64,000 nt of DNA from Deltaproteobacteria bacterium. GTDB taxonomy: Bacteria > Myxococcota > Myxococcia > Myxococcales > JAHFDP01. Below are positions 16,889 through 26,010 of the stretch, in pieces (the stretch's first letter is position 1; each line of letters opens with the position of its first letter). The stretch lies in NCBI GenBank assembly GCA_023248955.1, contig JAHFDP010000010.1:1-64000 (forward strand), read 5' to 3'. The notes under the pieces were generated by a model that was not told where the DNA came from, did not search any database, and was given only the letters and a program-made list of their open reading frames with translations. The translations under genes were made by a program, and so were the position numbers.

Positions 16889-17841
16889 AGCGCGGCCACT
16901 TCCTCGGCGATGCTGTAGGGATCGGTCACCCGATCGGCGATGCGTCCGGCGATTTCGTCGAGTTGGCCGCGCTGCGCTTCCAACTTCTCCAGGCCCGCGC
17001 GCAAAAGGCGCTCCGAGAGCAGCGCCACCAGCTCCGTCTTGGCTCGCCGAATTTCGCGCCCTCGCCATTCGCCCGTTTGATGCAAATGCGATTCGTGGCG
17101 CGCGATCGCAGCGAGCAGCTCTGCAACGCCTTCATCCGCCGTGGCCACCGCGCGCACGATGTCCGGCTCCCACGTCGGCGGCGTCAGCGCGGTGACCCGC
17201 CGCAGCTCGAGCATGGCGCGCAAGTCGTGAATGGTGCGGTCGCCACCGTCGCGATCGGCTTTGTTCACCACGAAGAGATCGGCCACCTCGAGAATGCCGG
17301 CCTTGATCGCTTGAATATCGTCGCCGAGCCCCGGCACCACCGCGACGATGGTGGTGTGCGCGAGCTGCGCGATGTCCACCTCGTCCTGCCCGACGCCGAC
17401 GGTCTCCACGAGAATGACGTTCTTGCCCATGGCGTCGAGCACGCGCACGCAGTCGCTGGCAGCGCGCGACAAACCACCAAGCGCACCGCGCGTGGCCAGC
17501 GAGCGAATGAACACGCCCGCGTCGGTGGCGTGCTGCTGCATGCGAATGCGATCGCCCAAAATCGCACCGCCGGTAAAGGGGCTGGTCGGGTCGACGGCCA
17601 GGACGCCCACGGTCTGTCCCGCTTTGCGCAGATGCGTGATGAGTCGATCGGCCAGCGTGGACTTGCCCGCGCCAGGCGTGCCGGTGAGACCGATGATGCG
17701 CGCGCGACCGGTGTGCGGAAAAAGCGCGCGGAGTACGTCCTGCGCGGAGGGGATGCGATCGTCGATGTCGCGCATCAACTGCGCGGCGGCACGGACGTCG
17801 CCGGCGAGAATTTTCGAGGCGAGCGCGGACGCCGATTTCAC
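16885..17841 (-). CDS. meaB: MeaB/ArgK-type GTPase, methylmalonyl-CoA mutase chaperone
   Basis: 318 aa. This G3E P-loop GTPase loads and protects the B12 cofactor of methylmalonyl-CoA mutase. The P-loop GTPGAGKST is at residues 54-62, with [35 protein letters not shown] (Walker B region) and VVNKADRDG (base specificity). The frame continues upstream, but the GTG at 17841 overlaps the acyl-CoA dehydrogenase stop (GTGA) and fits the family length. The mutase itself is not in the window. The pairing implies an active propionyl-CoA to succinyl-CoA route. Confidence 0.93.
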   Translation of the reverse strand: MKSASALASKILAGDVRAAAQLMRDIDDRIPSAQDVLRALFPHTGRARIIGLTGTPGAGKSTLADRLITHLRKAGQTVGVLAVDPTSPFTGGAILGDRIRMQQHATDAGVFIRSLATRGALGGLSRAASDCVRVLDAMGKNVILVETVGVGQDEVDIAQLAHTTIVAVVPGLGDDIQAIKAGILEVADLFVVNKADRDGGDRTIHDLRAMLELRRVTALTPPTWEPDIVRAVATADEGVAELLAAIARHESHLHQTGEWRGREIRRAKTELVALLSERLLRAGLEKLEAQRGQLDEIAGRIADRVTDPYSIAEEVAAL

Positions 17842-18977
17842 CGCAACAACTCTCTCGCGATCACCATCCGCTGCACTTCGCTCGTGCCCTCGCCAATCTC
17901 GCAAAGTTTGGCGTCCCGCAAATACCGCTCGACCGGAAATTCACTGGTGTAGCCATACCCGCCGTGAATCTGCACCGCCTTCGAGCAGGCCCGCATCGCC
18001 GCTTCCGACGCGAACAGTTTGCCCATCGAGGCCGCGCGGCTGAACGGCTCTTTCGCATCACAAAGAAGCGCGGCCCGTTGCACCAACAGCCGTGCGGCAT
18101 CGATCTCCGTCGCGCTGTCGGCGAGCATCCATCGAATGGCCTGAAAATCGGAAATCGGATGCCCGAATGCCTGGCGATCTTTGCTGTACGCCGCCGCCTC
18201 CTCGATCGCGCCGCGCCCCAAGCCCACGGCCAGCGCGCCGATGGTGATGCGCCCGCGATCGAGAATCGAGAGCGTGTTGAGAAAACCCATGTTCTCGTCG
18301 CCCAGCCGCTGCGTATCGGGCACTTCCACGTTCTCGAGAATCAGCTCGGCCGTGTCGGAGCTGCGCATGCCCAGCTTGCCGTGAATCGCGCGCTGCGAAA
18401 ATCCAGGCGTGCCTCTTTCGAGAATGAACGCGGTGACGCCCTTCTGCAGTTTGGCCGCATCGGTGCGCACCAGCACCACGAAGACGTCGCCGACCGTACC
18501 TTGCGTAATAAATGTCTTAGCGCCATTCAATATCCACTGGTCGCCGTGACGCACACCGGTCGAACGCATGCCGGCGGCATCCGATCCGCTGCCCGGTTCG
18601 GTGAGTCCCCAAGCCGCGAGCTTCTTTCCGCTGGCCAGCGCGGGCAGGTATTTTTCCTTCTGCGCGTCGCTGCCAAACCGCAAAATGTGCCCCGTGCCGA
18701 GGCCGTTGTGGCTGGCCACCGTGAGCGCCAGCGATCCGTCGTAGCGCGCTATCTCCTCGACCACCGTAGCGATGGCCAGCATGTCCAGCGCGGCGCCGTC
18801 GTAACGCTCGGGCACGCTCATTCCGAGAAAACCCAGTTCGCCCAACTTCTTCACCACCGCATGCGGAAACATCTCCGCGCGATCCCACGCACGCGCCTGC
18901 GGCTTCACTTCCGACTCGCAAAAATCGCGCGCGGTTCGCTGCAATGAACGAATCATGTCCGGTAATTCGAAATCCAT
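17838..18977 (-). CDS. acyl-CoA dehydrogenase
   Basis: 379 aa, a typical FAD-dependent acyl-CoA dehydrogenase of short- or branched-chain type. Motifs are [18 protein letters not shown] (flavin/substrate contact), [13 protein letters not shown], the [12 protein letters not shown] dimer contact, [22 protein letters not shown] and the C-terminal [17 protein letters not shown]. The ATG at 18977 was chosen over upstream frame extension because it matches family N-termini and follows the kinase stop by 11 bp. Substrate could be isovaleryl-, butyryl- or glutaryl-CoA; this cannot be decided here. Confidence 0.95.
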   Translation of the reverse strand: MDFELPDMIRSLQRTARDFCESEVKPQARAWDRAEMFPHAVVKKLGELGFLGMSVPERYDGAALDMLAIATVVEEIARYDGSLALTVASHNGLGTGHILRFGSDAQKEKYLPALASGKKLAAWGLTEPGSGSDAAGMRSTGVRHGDQWILNGAKTFITQGTVGDVFVVLVRTDAAKLQKGVTAFILERGTPGFSQRAIHGKLGMRSSDTAELILENVEVPDTQRLGDENMGFLNTLSILDRGRITIGALAVGLGRGAIEEAAAYSKDRQAFGHPISDFQAIRWMLADSATEIDAARLLVQRAALLCDAKEPFSRAASMGKLFASEAAMRACSKAVQIHGGYGYTSEFPVERYLRDAKLCEIGEGTSEVQRMVIARELLR

Positions 18978-18988
18978 CGCTAGGTCTC

Positions 18989-20596
18989 TTATCTTTTTTC
19001 GATGCTGAAGTGACCGCCAGCGAGCCGCAACGGTGCACCCCGTTCGCCGCGTCGCATGATCCAGAGCCACACCACATGCCGCCCAACGGAGAGCGTAGCA
19101 AGCCGCTTTCCGTGCTGCTCGATCACCTGAATCGGCAACTGATCCACCGCGCCATCGGGCGACGGGTCGTAATACATTCGTGATCGCTCGACGCCGTCGA
19201 TGTAGAGCACTTGATAAACCTGTCCGCCGCGCGCTGCGTCGCCGCCCGCGATCGAGTTCAGGCTGGTGGCGAAATAGCAGCGGCCGCGAATGTTTTCGCC
19301 GACGAGAAATTCAGCGCGCAACGCAGTGGACCTTTCTTCTCCACGGTTGATCGCTTCATTCGAAAAAACGCAATTGCCGTAGTTGCCCGGGATGTGCAGC
19401 CACTTCACGGAGGGCTGGCCCGGACCGGCGGCAACCCAACCATCTTCGGGAATGCGTGCGGGGCTCGAGAGCAGATCTGCACGCCCCCCGCCTATCCAGC
19501 GGGCACTGAGTCCCCCAAGGAGAACCCCGACCATCGCGAAGCCAAGGAGCAAAGCAGCGCGGCCGTTCCAACGTGGCGCCGCCGTTTTCAGAGCGGCGGG
19601 CGGCGGCGCTAGCGGTTTTTCACCGGAGAAGGTCATTTCCAAATGGGAGACCGGCAGCGGCGGTGCGACCCGCGGGCCTGTTCGCATCTTGATGTCGGTG
19701 AGCGGTTCGAGATCCGACGTCGTGGCCTCGTCGACCAGGCCGCTGACCGCCGACGCGTCCGTGGCGCCGAGCCCCAGCGCGTCGATAGCCGTTACCAGCA
19801 CCGCGCAAGAAGCAAACCGCTCCGTCGGCGTCTTGGCGCACATCCGCTCGACAATCGCCACCACACCCGCGGGCGCATTCGGCGCCAACGCCGCGAGGCT
19901 CGGCAACGCTTGTTTGATCTGCGCCACCATCACGTCCGCTTTGCTTTTTCCCTCGAAGGGCCGGCGGCCGGTGAGCAGTTGAAACGCGGTGATGCCCAGC
20001 GAATAGAGATCGGAACGGCCGTCGATGGTCTGCCCCATGGCCTGCTCGGGGCTCATGTAATAAGGCGTTCCCAAAACGGTGGCGCCGGTCAGGTTATTCT
20101 TGCCTTCCAATTCTTTGGCGATACCAAAATCGACGAGCTTAATCAGCCCGTCATTATTCATTAAAATATTCGCGGGTTTTATATCGCGGTGAATAATCGC
20201 CGCCGCATGCGCTTTACCAAGTCCATCGGCGCATTGGCGGACGATGGCCATCACCTGCGCGGCCGAGAGCGGGCCCTGCTTGAGCACGCGGTCCAGCGGT
20301 TGGCCATCAATGAATTCGGTGACCAGATATGGCGCCGATTCGTCATTCTCTGGAACCACGATTTCATAAATTTGGAGCACGTTGGGATGGTTTAGTTTCG
20401 CCACGACCATGGCTTCGCGACGAAAGCGCTCCAGATACTTTTTATCGCGGTGGGTCAGCACTTTAATGGCCACGAACCGATCGAGCGAGGCATCGTGCGC
20501 GCGATAAACCGCCCCCATTCCGCCTTTCCCGAGCAGAACGGCGTCTTTGTATTTTCCGAAAGACGGGACTTCGTCGTCAGCGCGGGCTTCCGCCAT
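18989..20596 (-). CDS. membrane Ser/Thr protein kinase
   Basis: 535 aa Hanks-type kinase. The kinase domain spans about residues 15-275 with [16 protein letters not shown] (Lys45), [17 protein letters not shown] and [13 protein letters not shown], all intact. A Pro-rich linker leads to one membrane helix ([18 protein letters not shown], about 350) and an extracytoplasmic beta-rich domain of about 170 residues with two Cys. This outer part is unrecognised and probably senses. It heads a same-strand chain with acyl-CoA dehydrogenase, meaB and DUF1415, unusual partners for a kinase. Confidence 0.93.
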   Translation of the reverse strand: MAEARADDEVPSFGKYKDAVLLGKGGMGAVYRAHDASLDRFVAIKVLTHRDKKYLERFRREAMVVAKLNHPNVLQIYEIVVPENDESAPYLVTEFIDGQPLDRVLKQGPLSAAQVMAIVRQCADGLGKAHAAAIIHRDIKPANILMNNDGLIKLVDFGIAKELEGKNNLTGATVLGTPYYMSPEQAMGQTIDGRSDLYSLGITAFQLLTGRRPFEGKSKADVMVAQIKQALPSLAALAPNAPAGVVAIVERMCAKTPTERFASCAVLVTAIDALGLGATDASAVSGLVDEATTSDLEPLTDIKMRTGPRVAPPLPVSHLEMTFSGEKPLAPPPAALKTAAPRWNGRAALLLGFAMVGVLLGGLSARWIGGGRADLLSSPARIPEDGWVAAGPGQPSVKWLHIPGNYGNCVFSNEAINRGEERSTALRAEFLVGENIRGRCYFATSLNSIAGGDAARGGQVYQVLYIDGVERSRMYYDPSPDGAVDQLPIQVIEQHGKRLATLSVGRHVVWLWIMRRGERGAPLRLAGGHFSIEKR

Positions 20597-20688
20597 AGCG
20601 CGTGATCCTACACGACCTTATCGAACGCTCAACATCTCGTGACCGAGGCCGTGGCAAAGCGGCAATCCATCCGCTTTACTTGCACCCG

Positions 20689-21075
20689 ATGCGCCCGCTC
20701 TTATTGCTTGCGACACTTCTCGCCGCCGCGTCGTCCGCCCGCGCCGCGCCGGTCCAACACAGCACTTTTCCGAGCGAGCTTTCACCAGAAACACAGGCGC
20801 AGCTGATCGTCGAAGTGACCGGCCTTCGAGTTTGGCTTCTACGATGCCGAGCGTCGGACCGAGTGGAACAACGGTGGCTACAATTTCGGCCGAGGTCACG
20901 AATTTATTTTGGGATCGAAACTGGTCACCGCGGAGCTCGCCAAATGGACGCGGCGATCGGAAGCGATGCGGAAGACGAAAGTGGCGCATGCCGTGATTCC
21001 CGCGTGGACGGCGCGCGTCTCCTCGCCCGCGGAGCTTCGACACAAGCTAGCGACGCGCGCGGACTTTCGGACTCC
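20689..21075 (+). pseudogene. frameshifted gene for a secreted protein
   Basis: A clear signal peptide (MRPLLLLATLLAAASSARA) and 25 more residues read in one frame to about 20822. The sequence then makes sense only in the next frame (FEFGFYDAERRTEWNNGGYN, then LGSKLVTAELAKWTRR and so on). Deleting one C in GGCCTTCGAG near 20822 restores a continuous frame. The 3' end runs straight into REP-like repeats near 21072. It therefore looks like a decayed or sequencing-frameshifted exported protein of about 130 aa. No family was recognised. Confidence 0.6.
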
Positions 21076-21238
21076 CTCCCCCTTGACGGGGGAAGGTCAG
21101 GGTCGTCATCTATTTCCCTCCCCCTTGACGGGGGAGGGTCAGGGTGGGGGTGCACGTGACCTGCGGATTCGCTCCCCCCACCCTAGCCCTCCCCCGCAAG
21201 GGGGGAGGGGATTGCGTAAATAGGGGATTGCGTAAATG
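21072..21238. repeat. cluster of REP-like hairpins and a short direct repeat
   Basis: Two direct copies of CCCTCCCCCTTGACGGGGG (21073-21103 and 21116-21162) are followed by an inverted related copy (21172-21210) ending GGGGGGAGGGG. GGGGATTGCGTAAAT then occurs twice (21207-21236). The units can pair with each other, forming strong hairpins between the decayed gene and the convergent carboxyltransferase gene. A further partial copy is at 29650-29694. Confidence 0.75.
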
Positions 21239-21266
21239 GAGAAATGCGCAGTTTTGGTGATTCCCG

Positions 21267-22799
21267 CTAAACCGGCGTAATCGATCGCTTCTTCGCGCTC
21301 GCCACTTCCGGTCGTCCACGCGCCACTGCAAGGCGAGCCACCAGCGTGTCCCGCAACTTCGCGCCGGGCACCACCTCGTCGACGATCATCTCCGAAGCCA
21401 GCTTGTAGATGTCGATGTCCGCTCGGTACTCATCGCGCAAAGCCTGCACCCGCGCGGTCCGCTCGGCTTCGGGCACCTCTTGTATTTTATTGTAATACAC
21501 CGCATTCACCGCCGCCTCCGGGCCCATGACGGCGATCATGGCCTGCGGCAAAGCGAGCGTCACGTCGGGCTCGAAGCCCGGTCCACAAAACGCGTAGAGC
21601 CCCGCCCCATAGGCTTTACGAACGACGATGCAGATCTTCGGCACGGTCGCTTCGCTCATGGCCATAATCATTTTGGCACCTGCGCGAATAATGCCCTGCC
21701 GCTCGACTTTGGTGCCGATCATGAATCCGGGAACATCGGCGAAAAAGAGCAGCGGAATATGAAACGCATCGCAGAGCCAAATAAAGCGCGCAGCTTTGTC
21801 GGCGGAATCGACGAAGAGCACCCCACCCTTCACCTTCGGCTGGCTGGCGACGATACCGACGGGCTGTCCGTCAATGCGCGCGAAGGCGGTAATTAATTCG
21901 CCGGCAAAGAGCGATTTAATCTCGAATAATGAATCGGCGTCGATTAATTCGCGCAATAAAAGATGCATATCGAATGGGCGATTTTGATCGGCGGGGACAA
22001 TCTCTTCCACCGCGCGGCGCGGCTCGGCCGGTGGACGCGCATCGCGGCGCGGCGCGGGGGGACCACCGTTCGTCGAGGGCAGATACGAGAGGTAAGCGCG
22101 CGCGGCGGCAATGGCCTCCTGTTCCGTTTTGACGAGCAGATCGCCGCAGCCCGAGACGGAGCAGTGCATGCGCGCACCGCCCATCTCGTCGAGCGAAACT
22201 TTTTCACCGATCACCATCTCGGCCATGCGCGGACTGCCCAAGTACATCGAGGCGTTGCCGTCCACCATCACCACGATGTCGCAAAACGCGGGAATGTACG
22301 CGCCGCCCGCCGCCGACGGACCGAACAAAAGACACACCTGCGGGATCAGCCCCGACAAGCGAACCTCGTTGTGAAAAATCCGTCCCGCTCCGCGCCGTCC
22401 CGGGAACATTTCGATCTGGTCGGTGATGCGCGCGCCGGCGGAATCCACTAAATATAAAAGTGGACAGCGCACCCGCTCGGCCGATTCTTGAATGCGGATG
22501 ATTTTCTCCACCGTCCGCTTGCCCCACGAACCGGCCTTCACGGTGGAGTCGTTGGCCATTACCGCGACCGGCCGGCCGTCGATGCGGCCAAAGCCCGTGA
22601 TCACGCCGTCCGCGGGCAGCTCCGGATCCTGCATGTTGGCGAGCGCGCCCTCTTCCAGAAACGAGCCCGTGTCGAGGAGGAGCCGGATCCGCTCGCGCGC
22701 AAAGAGCTTGCCGGTCTGCGCGTTTTTTTCGTGGTACTTGGCAGCGCCGCCTTTTTCCACGCGGGAGAGGACTTCGGTGAGCTTGGCGTCGAATGGCAT
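21267..22799 (-). CDS. acyl-CoA carboxylase carboxyltransferase subunit
   Basis: 510 aa, full-length beta (biotin carboxyltransferase) subunit of the propionyl/methylcrotonyl/acetyl-CoA carboxylase group. The N-terminal half shows KLFARERIRLLLD, SWGKRTVEKIIRIQESAER and YLVDSAGARITDQIEMFPGRRGAG with FGPSAAGGAYIPAFCD. The C-terminal half shows GQPVGIVASQPKVKGGVLF, RFIWLCDAFHIPLLFFADVPGFM and RKAYGAGLYAFCGP. The ATG at 22799 has GGAGG seven bases upstream. The Asn-Gly-Gly-Pro start of the second half resembles propionyl- or methylcrotonyl-type enzymes; exact substrate is open. The biotin carboxylase partner is absent here. Confidence 0.93.
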   Translation of the reverse strand: MPFDAKLTEVLSRVEKGGAAKYHEKNAQTGKLFARERIRLLLDTGSFLEEGALANMQDPELPADGVITGFGRIDGRPVAVMANDSTVKAGSWGKRTVEKIIRIQESAERVRCPLLYLVDSAGARITDQIEMFPGRRGAGRIFHNEVRLSGLIPQVCLLFGPSAAGGAYIPAFCDIVVMVDGNASMYLGSPRMAEMVIGEKVSLDEMGGARMHCSVSGCGDLLVKTEQEAIAAARAYLSYLPSTNGGPPAPRRDARPPAEPRRAVEEIVPADQNRPFDMHLLLRELIDADSLFEIKSLFAGELITAFARIDGQPVGIVASQPKVKGGVLFVDSADKAARFIWLCDAFHIPLLFFADVPGFMIGTKVERQGIIRAGAKMIMAMSEATVPKICIVVRKAYGAGLYAFCGPGFEPDVTLALPQAMIAVMGPEAAVNAVYYNKIQEVPEAERTARVQALRDEYRADIDIYKLASEMIVDEVVPGAKLRDTLVARLAVARGRPEVASAKKRSITPV

Positions 22800-22828
22800 G
22801 AGACCTCCGAGCGGTGGATATCCGCCGA

Positions 22829-22862
22829 CGTGGATGGCCGGGTCAAGCCCAGCCGTGACGGG
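22829..22862. repeat. REP-like imperfect palindrome (CCGGGTCAAGCCC type)
   Basis: GTGGATGGCCGGGTCAAGCC and its neighbourhood form an imperfect palindrome between two divergent genes. Very similar palindromes are common intergenic repeats in other proteobacteria and are often mistranslated as TAGLDPAIHV. It overlaps the presumed start region of the 2OG oxygenase. Confidence 0.5.
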
Positions 22863-23493
22863 CCTCATACAAATTGTCGAACCGGCCGTTCCCAACGCGC
22901 TCTTTCGCCGCGCCCACCGCGCGCTCCGCCGCGTCGGCAACGCCGCAACTTATTGGCGCACCTTCTGGTTCGATTTCCACGATCCGCAAAATGTCGTCGA
23001 GGAACTGGCGCTCTCGCTCCGCAGCCACCTCCCGCGCGGCGCCAAAATCGCCGGCGTCGAGTGGTGGATCGGCCGCATGCGCACCACCAACGTCCCGCTC
23101 GAGTTCCACCACGATCGCGACCTGGCGCTCTACGAATCCATCGGCCGCGTGGTGCATCCGTCGCTCAGCTCGGTCCTCTTTTTCAACACCGTCCGTGGCG
23201 GTTCGCTGCTCGTCACCAACCAAACGCTCGTCACCAAAAAGGGGTGGCGCTTGCAACCGGCCAGCGCCACCCATTACGCGAGCGTGCGCCCCCTGCCCAA
23301 CCGATTCGCGCTTTTCTCGGGCGCGCTGTACCACGGCGTGCTTGACGCCAACGACGAGCTGCCGCACGGACGCCTCTCGGGAAAGCCCGCGTCCGTCCGC
23401 TGGTCCATCGTGTTTAATTGGTGGAAACGCGCACCGATAAACACGCGCCGCTGGTCCGAAAGCCGTGCATACCGTGCGCTGAAATCCGACTGA
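22834..23493 (+). CDS. predicted 2-oxoglutarate/Fe(II)-dependent oxygenase
   Basis: 219 aa from the ATG at 22834; a GTG at 22855 is also possible and the true start is uncertain because it overlaps a repeat. The fold mark is the iron triad: HHDRD (HxD), then a hydrophobic core SLSSVLFFNTVRGGSLLVTN and RFALFSGALYHGVL (distal His), with an Arg in SVRWSIVFNWW for 2-oxoglutarate. Such enzymes hydroxylate peptides or small molecules. No pathway is suggested by the neighbours. Confidence 0.75.
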   Translation: MAGSSPAVTGLIQIVEPAVPNALFRRAHRALRRVGNAATYWRTFWFDFHDPQNVVEELALSLRSHLPRGAKIAGVEWWIGRMRTTNVPLEFHHDRDLALYESIGRVVHPSLSSVLFFNTVRGGSLLVTNQTLVTKKGWRLQPASATHYASVRPLPNRFALFSGALYHGVLDANDELPHGRLSGKPASVRWSIVFNWWKRAPINTRRWSESRAYRALKSD

Positions 23494-23518
23494 ACCTATC
23501 TTTGAGTCGAGGTCCGTC

Positions 23519-23983
23519 ATGATTCCAGCGTCCATCGAGTCGCATCTGAAAAATCACCATCTTTCCTATCAACACCACGTTCACGCGCGCGCCGTTCCAG
23601 CGCAACGCCTCGCCGCGGCCGAGGGCGTGAGCGGTTATCAGGTGGCCAAAACCATCGTGCTCAACATCGATGGTGAACTCGCCATCGCAGTCATCGCCGC
23701 CGCGCAACGGCTCGATCGCGACGCGCTGGAGATGGCACTCGGCACCTCGGACATTCAGACCGCGCCAGAGGAGACTTTCGTCGATCGCTTCCAACCGTGC
23801 GAACCAGGCGCCGAACCGCCGCTGTGCCTCTTCGGGTTGCCGATTTACGTCGACGCCACGCTGGCCAAAGAACCGTCCCTGATGATGCGCGGTGGCACGC
23901 ATACGGATGCGTTACAGGTGATCACCGATGCTTGGATACGCGCCGAGCAGGCCGTACCGATCGAAGGATTGGGCACGCCGTAG
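23519..23983 (+). CDS. YbaK/EbsC-type aminoacyl-tRNA deacylase
   Basis: 154 aa. The YbaK/ProRS-editing fold hydrolyses mischarged aminoacyl-tRNAs (for example Cys- or Ala-tRNAPro). Recognised pieces are SYQHHVHARAVPAQRLAAAEGV, the conserved GYQVAKTIVL with the key Lys, a central hydrophobic strand LAIAVIAAAQRLD, and PLCLFGLPIYVDATLA with a small-residue loop. It is a free-standing trans-editing protein. The preceding gene is 25 bp upstream on the same strand. Confidence 0.85.
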   Translation: MIPASIESHLKNHHLSYQHHVHARAVPAQRLAAAEGVSGYQVAKTIVLNIDGELAIAVIAAAQRLDRDALEMALGTSDIQTAPEETFVDRFQPCEPGAEPPLCLFGLPIYVDATLAKEPSLMMRGGTHTDALQVITDAWIRAEQAVPIEGLGTP

Positions 23984-24003
23984 CTTGCGATTACGTGACA
24001 TGT

Positions 24004-24017
24004 AGATGTATACATCT
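24004..24017. promoter_or_regulatory. palindromic operator of second toxin-antitoxin pair
   Basis: AGATGTATACATCT is a perfect 14-bp palindrome ending three bases before the ATG at 24021. RHH dimers bind such sites. The GTATA core resembles the TGTATAT repeats at the first toxin-antitoxin locus (5420-5438). Confidence 0.6.
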
Positions 24018-24020
24018 CTA

Positions 24021-24278
24021 ATGGATCGTACACAGGTCTACTTACCATCGGAGCAGCGCCAGCGCCTGAAAGCCGCGGCCAAACAACAGGACAAGGCGAT
24101 GGCCGATCTGATCCGCGAAGCGATTGATCGCTACCTGGAACAGTCGGCATCTTCAAAAGAAGATCCCCTGCTTCGCCTCATCGGGGCAGGCAGCGGCCTC
24201 GACCCTGAACGAAAGGTCTCCGCGAACCACCACTTGTTTCTTCGCAAGGCCTCGCACAAGAAAGCACCGCGCCGGTGA
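24021..24278 (+). CDS. ribbon-helix-helix antitoxin
   Basis: 85 aa. MDRTQVYLPSEQRQRLKAAA then KAMADLIREAIDRYLEQ is a textbook RHH DNA-binding unit; the C-terminal third would wrap the toxin. An earlier in-frame ATG (24006) lies inside the palindrome, so 24021 is preferred. The stop overlaps the toxin start as GTGA. Confidence 0.87.
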   Translation: MDRTQVYLPSEQRQRLKAAAKQQDKAMADLIREAIDRYLEQSASSKEDPLLRLIGAGSGLDPERKVSANHHLFLRKASHKKAPRR

Positions 24279-24700
24279 CGGGATCGGTCTTTGTAGACAC
24301 ATCGGCGCTTTACGCACTGTTCAATCCGCGCGATTCAAACCACGCTGCCGCCAGCGGATTTTTGCGCTCGCTGCATGCGCAAGGAACGGAACTGCTCACG
24401 ACCAACCTCGTCGAGCTCGAAGCGTACGTTTTGGTCCACGCCAGGATGGGACGATTGGGCCTTCTGCGTTTTCGGAAAATCGTTGGCAGCAGCCATTGGC
24501 TCTCGCGGCACAAAGTCACCACAGTGCAGGAAGCCGCAGCGTGGACGCTGCTCGAACGCGAGCGGGACAAGGAATATTCGTTCGTGGATGCGTCGAGCTT
24601 CGTGGTGATGCGCGCACAAAGGGTAACGCGCGCGTTTGCCTTTGACATCCATTTTCAGCAGGCCGGATTTCAGAAGCTGTCTTCAGCGAACGTTCACTAA
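24275..24700 (+). CDS. PIN-domain toxin
   Basis: 141 aa with a GTG start inside the antitoxin stop. PIN acidic residues are [24 protein letters not shown] (Glu), [12 protein letters not shown] (Asp) and [13 protein letters not shown] (last Asp), all in family order. It is predicted to be an RNase toxin. It differs in sequence from the toxin at 5703-6149, so the two pairs are not recent duplicates. The 3' end overlaps the convergent DUF167 gene by 4 bp. Confidence 0.88.
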   Translation: MTGSVFVDTSALYALFNPRDSNHAAASGFLRSLHAQGTELLTTNLVELEAYVLVHARMGRLGLLRFRKIVGSSHWLSRHKVTTVQEAAAWTLLERERDKEYSFVDASSFVVMRAQRVTRAFAFDIHFQQAGFQKLSSANVH

Positions 24701-24987
24701 GCTAAGAGCCGTTCGCGGGACCACGCCGCGGAGATTCCGACTACACGCACCGTCTTCTGCCGAGAGGATTCTCCGCGCACGAGCTCAACATGTCGGCGCG
24801 GAACTTCGAGCAGGTCGGCAATCAACTCGAGCAGCGCGGCGTTGGCGGCCCCGTCGACAGGCGGCGCAGCCAACGCAATCTTGAGACGATCACCATGCAT
24901 CCCGATCACACGGCTCTGCGACGCGCGCGGTTGCACGTGCACGGCGATCTCCACACCCCCGTCCACATCGCGAATCGCCGATGTCAT
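24697..24987 (-). CDS. DUF167 (YggU-type) protein
   Basis: 96 aa. The DUF167 core is plain: [42 protein letters not shown] with the PPVDGxAN loop, then [23 protein letters not shown]. Small, widely conserved; the biochemical role is not established. It is convergent with the PIN toxin. Confidence 0.92.
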   Translation of the reverse strand: MTSAIRDVDGGVEIAVHVQPRASQSRVIGMHGDRLKIALAAPPVDGAANAALLELIADLLEVPRRHVELVRGESSRQKTVRVVGISAAWSRERLLA

Positions 24988-25104
24988 ACCCGAAAGTTAT
25001 GCTTTCCGAACATCATGGCAAACTTTCCGATTCGCGACCTCGGCACGCCCGAGATCGACGCCTTTCAATGCTTGACAAAAAATCAAGATCAATTTTTTTA
25101 AGAA

Positions 25105-25135
25105 AAAGCCCCCGCCACACTCAAGCGGCAGGGGC
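25105..25135 (-). terminator. rho-independent terminator for the winged-helix gene
   Basis: On the minus strand GGCCCCTGCCGC pairs with GTGGCGGGGGC across a short loop and is followed by TTTTTCTT. It lies 75 bp beyond the stop of the 69-aa gene. Confidence 0.75.
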
Positions 25136-25208
25136 CGTCTTCTTCCCGTCCCTTTCATTCGCTCTCGCGACCGCTCCTGCTTCCCGGCGTTACCAGCCTT
25201 GAGCGCGA

Positions 25209-25418
25209 CTAGCGGCGAATCTGAACGCGGATGCCGCCGTTGTCATTGAGGAAGGCCACCTTGCCTTCACGGGCCAGCCAGCCCGTGCCAAGGTCTGCCG
25301 AGAGGCCGTCGTTGTGACGGAAGTTCTGCCGCAGCACGTTCAGATCAGCCTGCCCGCCCTGCCGCTCGATGAAACGCCACACATCGCCCGCGATCTCTCC
25401 GATTTTCTGCTCAATCAT
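25209..25418 (-). CDS. winged-helix protein (DUF2582-like)
   Basis: 69 aa. The sequence IGEIAGDVWRFIERQGG, LNVLRQNFRH, TGWLAREGKVAFL matches the small winged-helix family found across bacteria and archaea. GGAG seven bases before the ATG at 25418 decides the start over the longer frame to 25454. It is probably a DNA-associated regulator; its target is unknown. It has its own terminator downstream. Confidence 0.8.
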   Translation of the reverse strand: MIEQKIGEIAGDVWRFIERQGGQADLNVLRQNFRHNDGLSADLGTGWLAREGKVAFLNDNGGIRVQIRR

Positions 25419-25534
25419 TAGAAGCTCCAGTTTGGTTTCGGGGGTCCATCCCACCGAGGTGCGAAGAGGCTAGGCATCGCTCGGGGGGCCGACAACCGCA
25501 TCGCGCCGCGAAATAATTCGCGCGGAGGGACGTA

Positions 25535-25693
25535 CTGTGAGCCTGTGAAAATTTCATTTTTCGCTCGCAGCGCCGCGGCGAAAGCTGCGGCGGCGGGTGG
25601 GGTGAATGCGCCGATTCACTCGGCGCAGAGGGGCGGGCAGCGGCCCGACCCTTCAAAACCCAGAGGTTGTGAGTATTTTTCACAACCTCTGGG
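25535..25693. repeat. structured repeat element with palindromic ends
   Basis: The right end is a perfect 14-bp stem with a 7-base loop (25659-25693, CCCAGAGGTTGTGA arm). The left end (25540-25570) is an imperfect hairpin CTGTGAGC to GCTCGCAG. The interior segment at 25606-25657, with GCGCCGATTCACTCGGCGCA, is nearly identical to 39304-39351. It sits directly upstream of the PspC gene and may provide its leader. Confidence 0.65.
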
Positions 25694-25710
25694 CATTTCT
25701 CGGAGGGGAA

Positions 25711-25911
25711 ATGAAACGACTTTATCGATCGCGAACGGAAAAGAAGATTGCCGGCATATGCGGTGGAATCGGATTGATGATGGACATCGACCCGACCATC
25801 GTACGACTCGTGCTGGTGGCGCTGGCCTTGGTGACGGCGGTGGTACCGATGGCATTGGCCTATCTGGTGGCCTGGGCCATTGTGCCGGAAGATCCTGCGC
25901 CTAGCACCTGA
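25711..25911 (+). CDS. PspC-domain membrane protein
   Basis: 66 aa. The PspC signature LYRSRTEKKIAGICGGIG is followed by a region IDPTIVRLVLVALALVTAVVPMALAYLVAWAIVP with one or two membrane segments. GGAGGGG precedes the ATG at 25711. PspC proteins sit in the inner membrane and relate to envelope stress. It is convergent with, and probably replaced, the rest of a mutM gene whose first 30 codons remain at 25912-26001. Confidence 0.9.
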   Translation: MKRLYRSRTEKKIAGICGGIGLMMDIDPTIVRLVLVALALVTAVVPMALAYLVAWAIVPEDPAPST

Positions 25912-26001
25912 ACTGGTGGTTTCGACACGCGCGATTTTTTCACCAACCAACCAGCGCGTGAGACAAGCTCGGGCGAATTCGACTTCGGGAAGTTCGGGCA
26001 T
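25912..26001 (-). pseudogene. mutM: truncated mutM (Fpg) remnant, N-terminal 30 codons
   Basis: MPELPEVEFARACLTRWLVG and EKIARVE are the unmistakable start of formamidopyrimidine-DNA glycosylase, including the catalytic Pro2-Glu3. After about 30 residues the frame continues only as the antisense of PspC, and none of the zinc-finger or H2TH parts (normal length about 270 aa) is present. It starts nine bases after the kinase stop. A deletion or insertion event removed the rest. Confidence 0.75.
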
Positions 26002-26010
26002 GCGCCGACG

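Noticed and set aside
16030-17952. 640-codon plus-strand frame
   Set aside because: Antisense to meaB and DUF1415, which both carry clear family motifs.
21072-21238. Possible CRISPR or integron attC sites
   Set aside because: Only two direct and one inverted GC-rich hairpins, without regular spacers, core sites or an integrase nearby.
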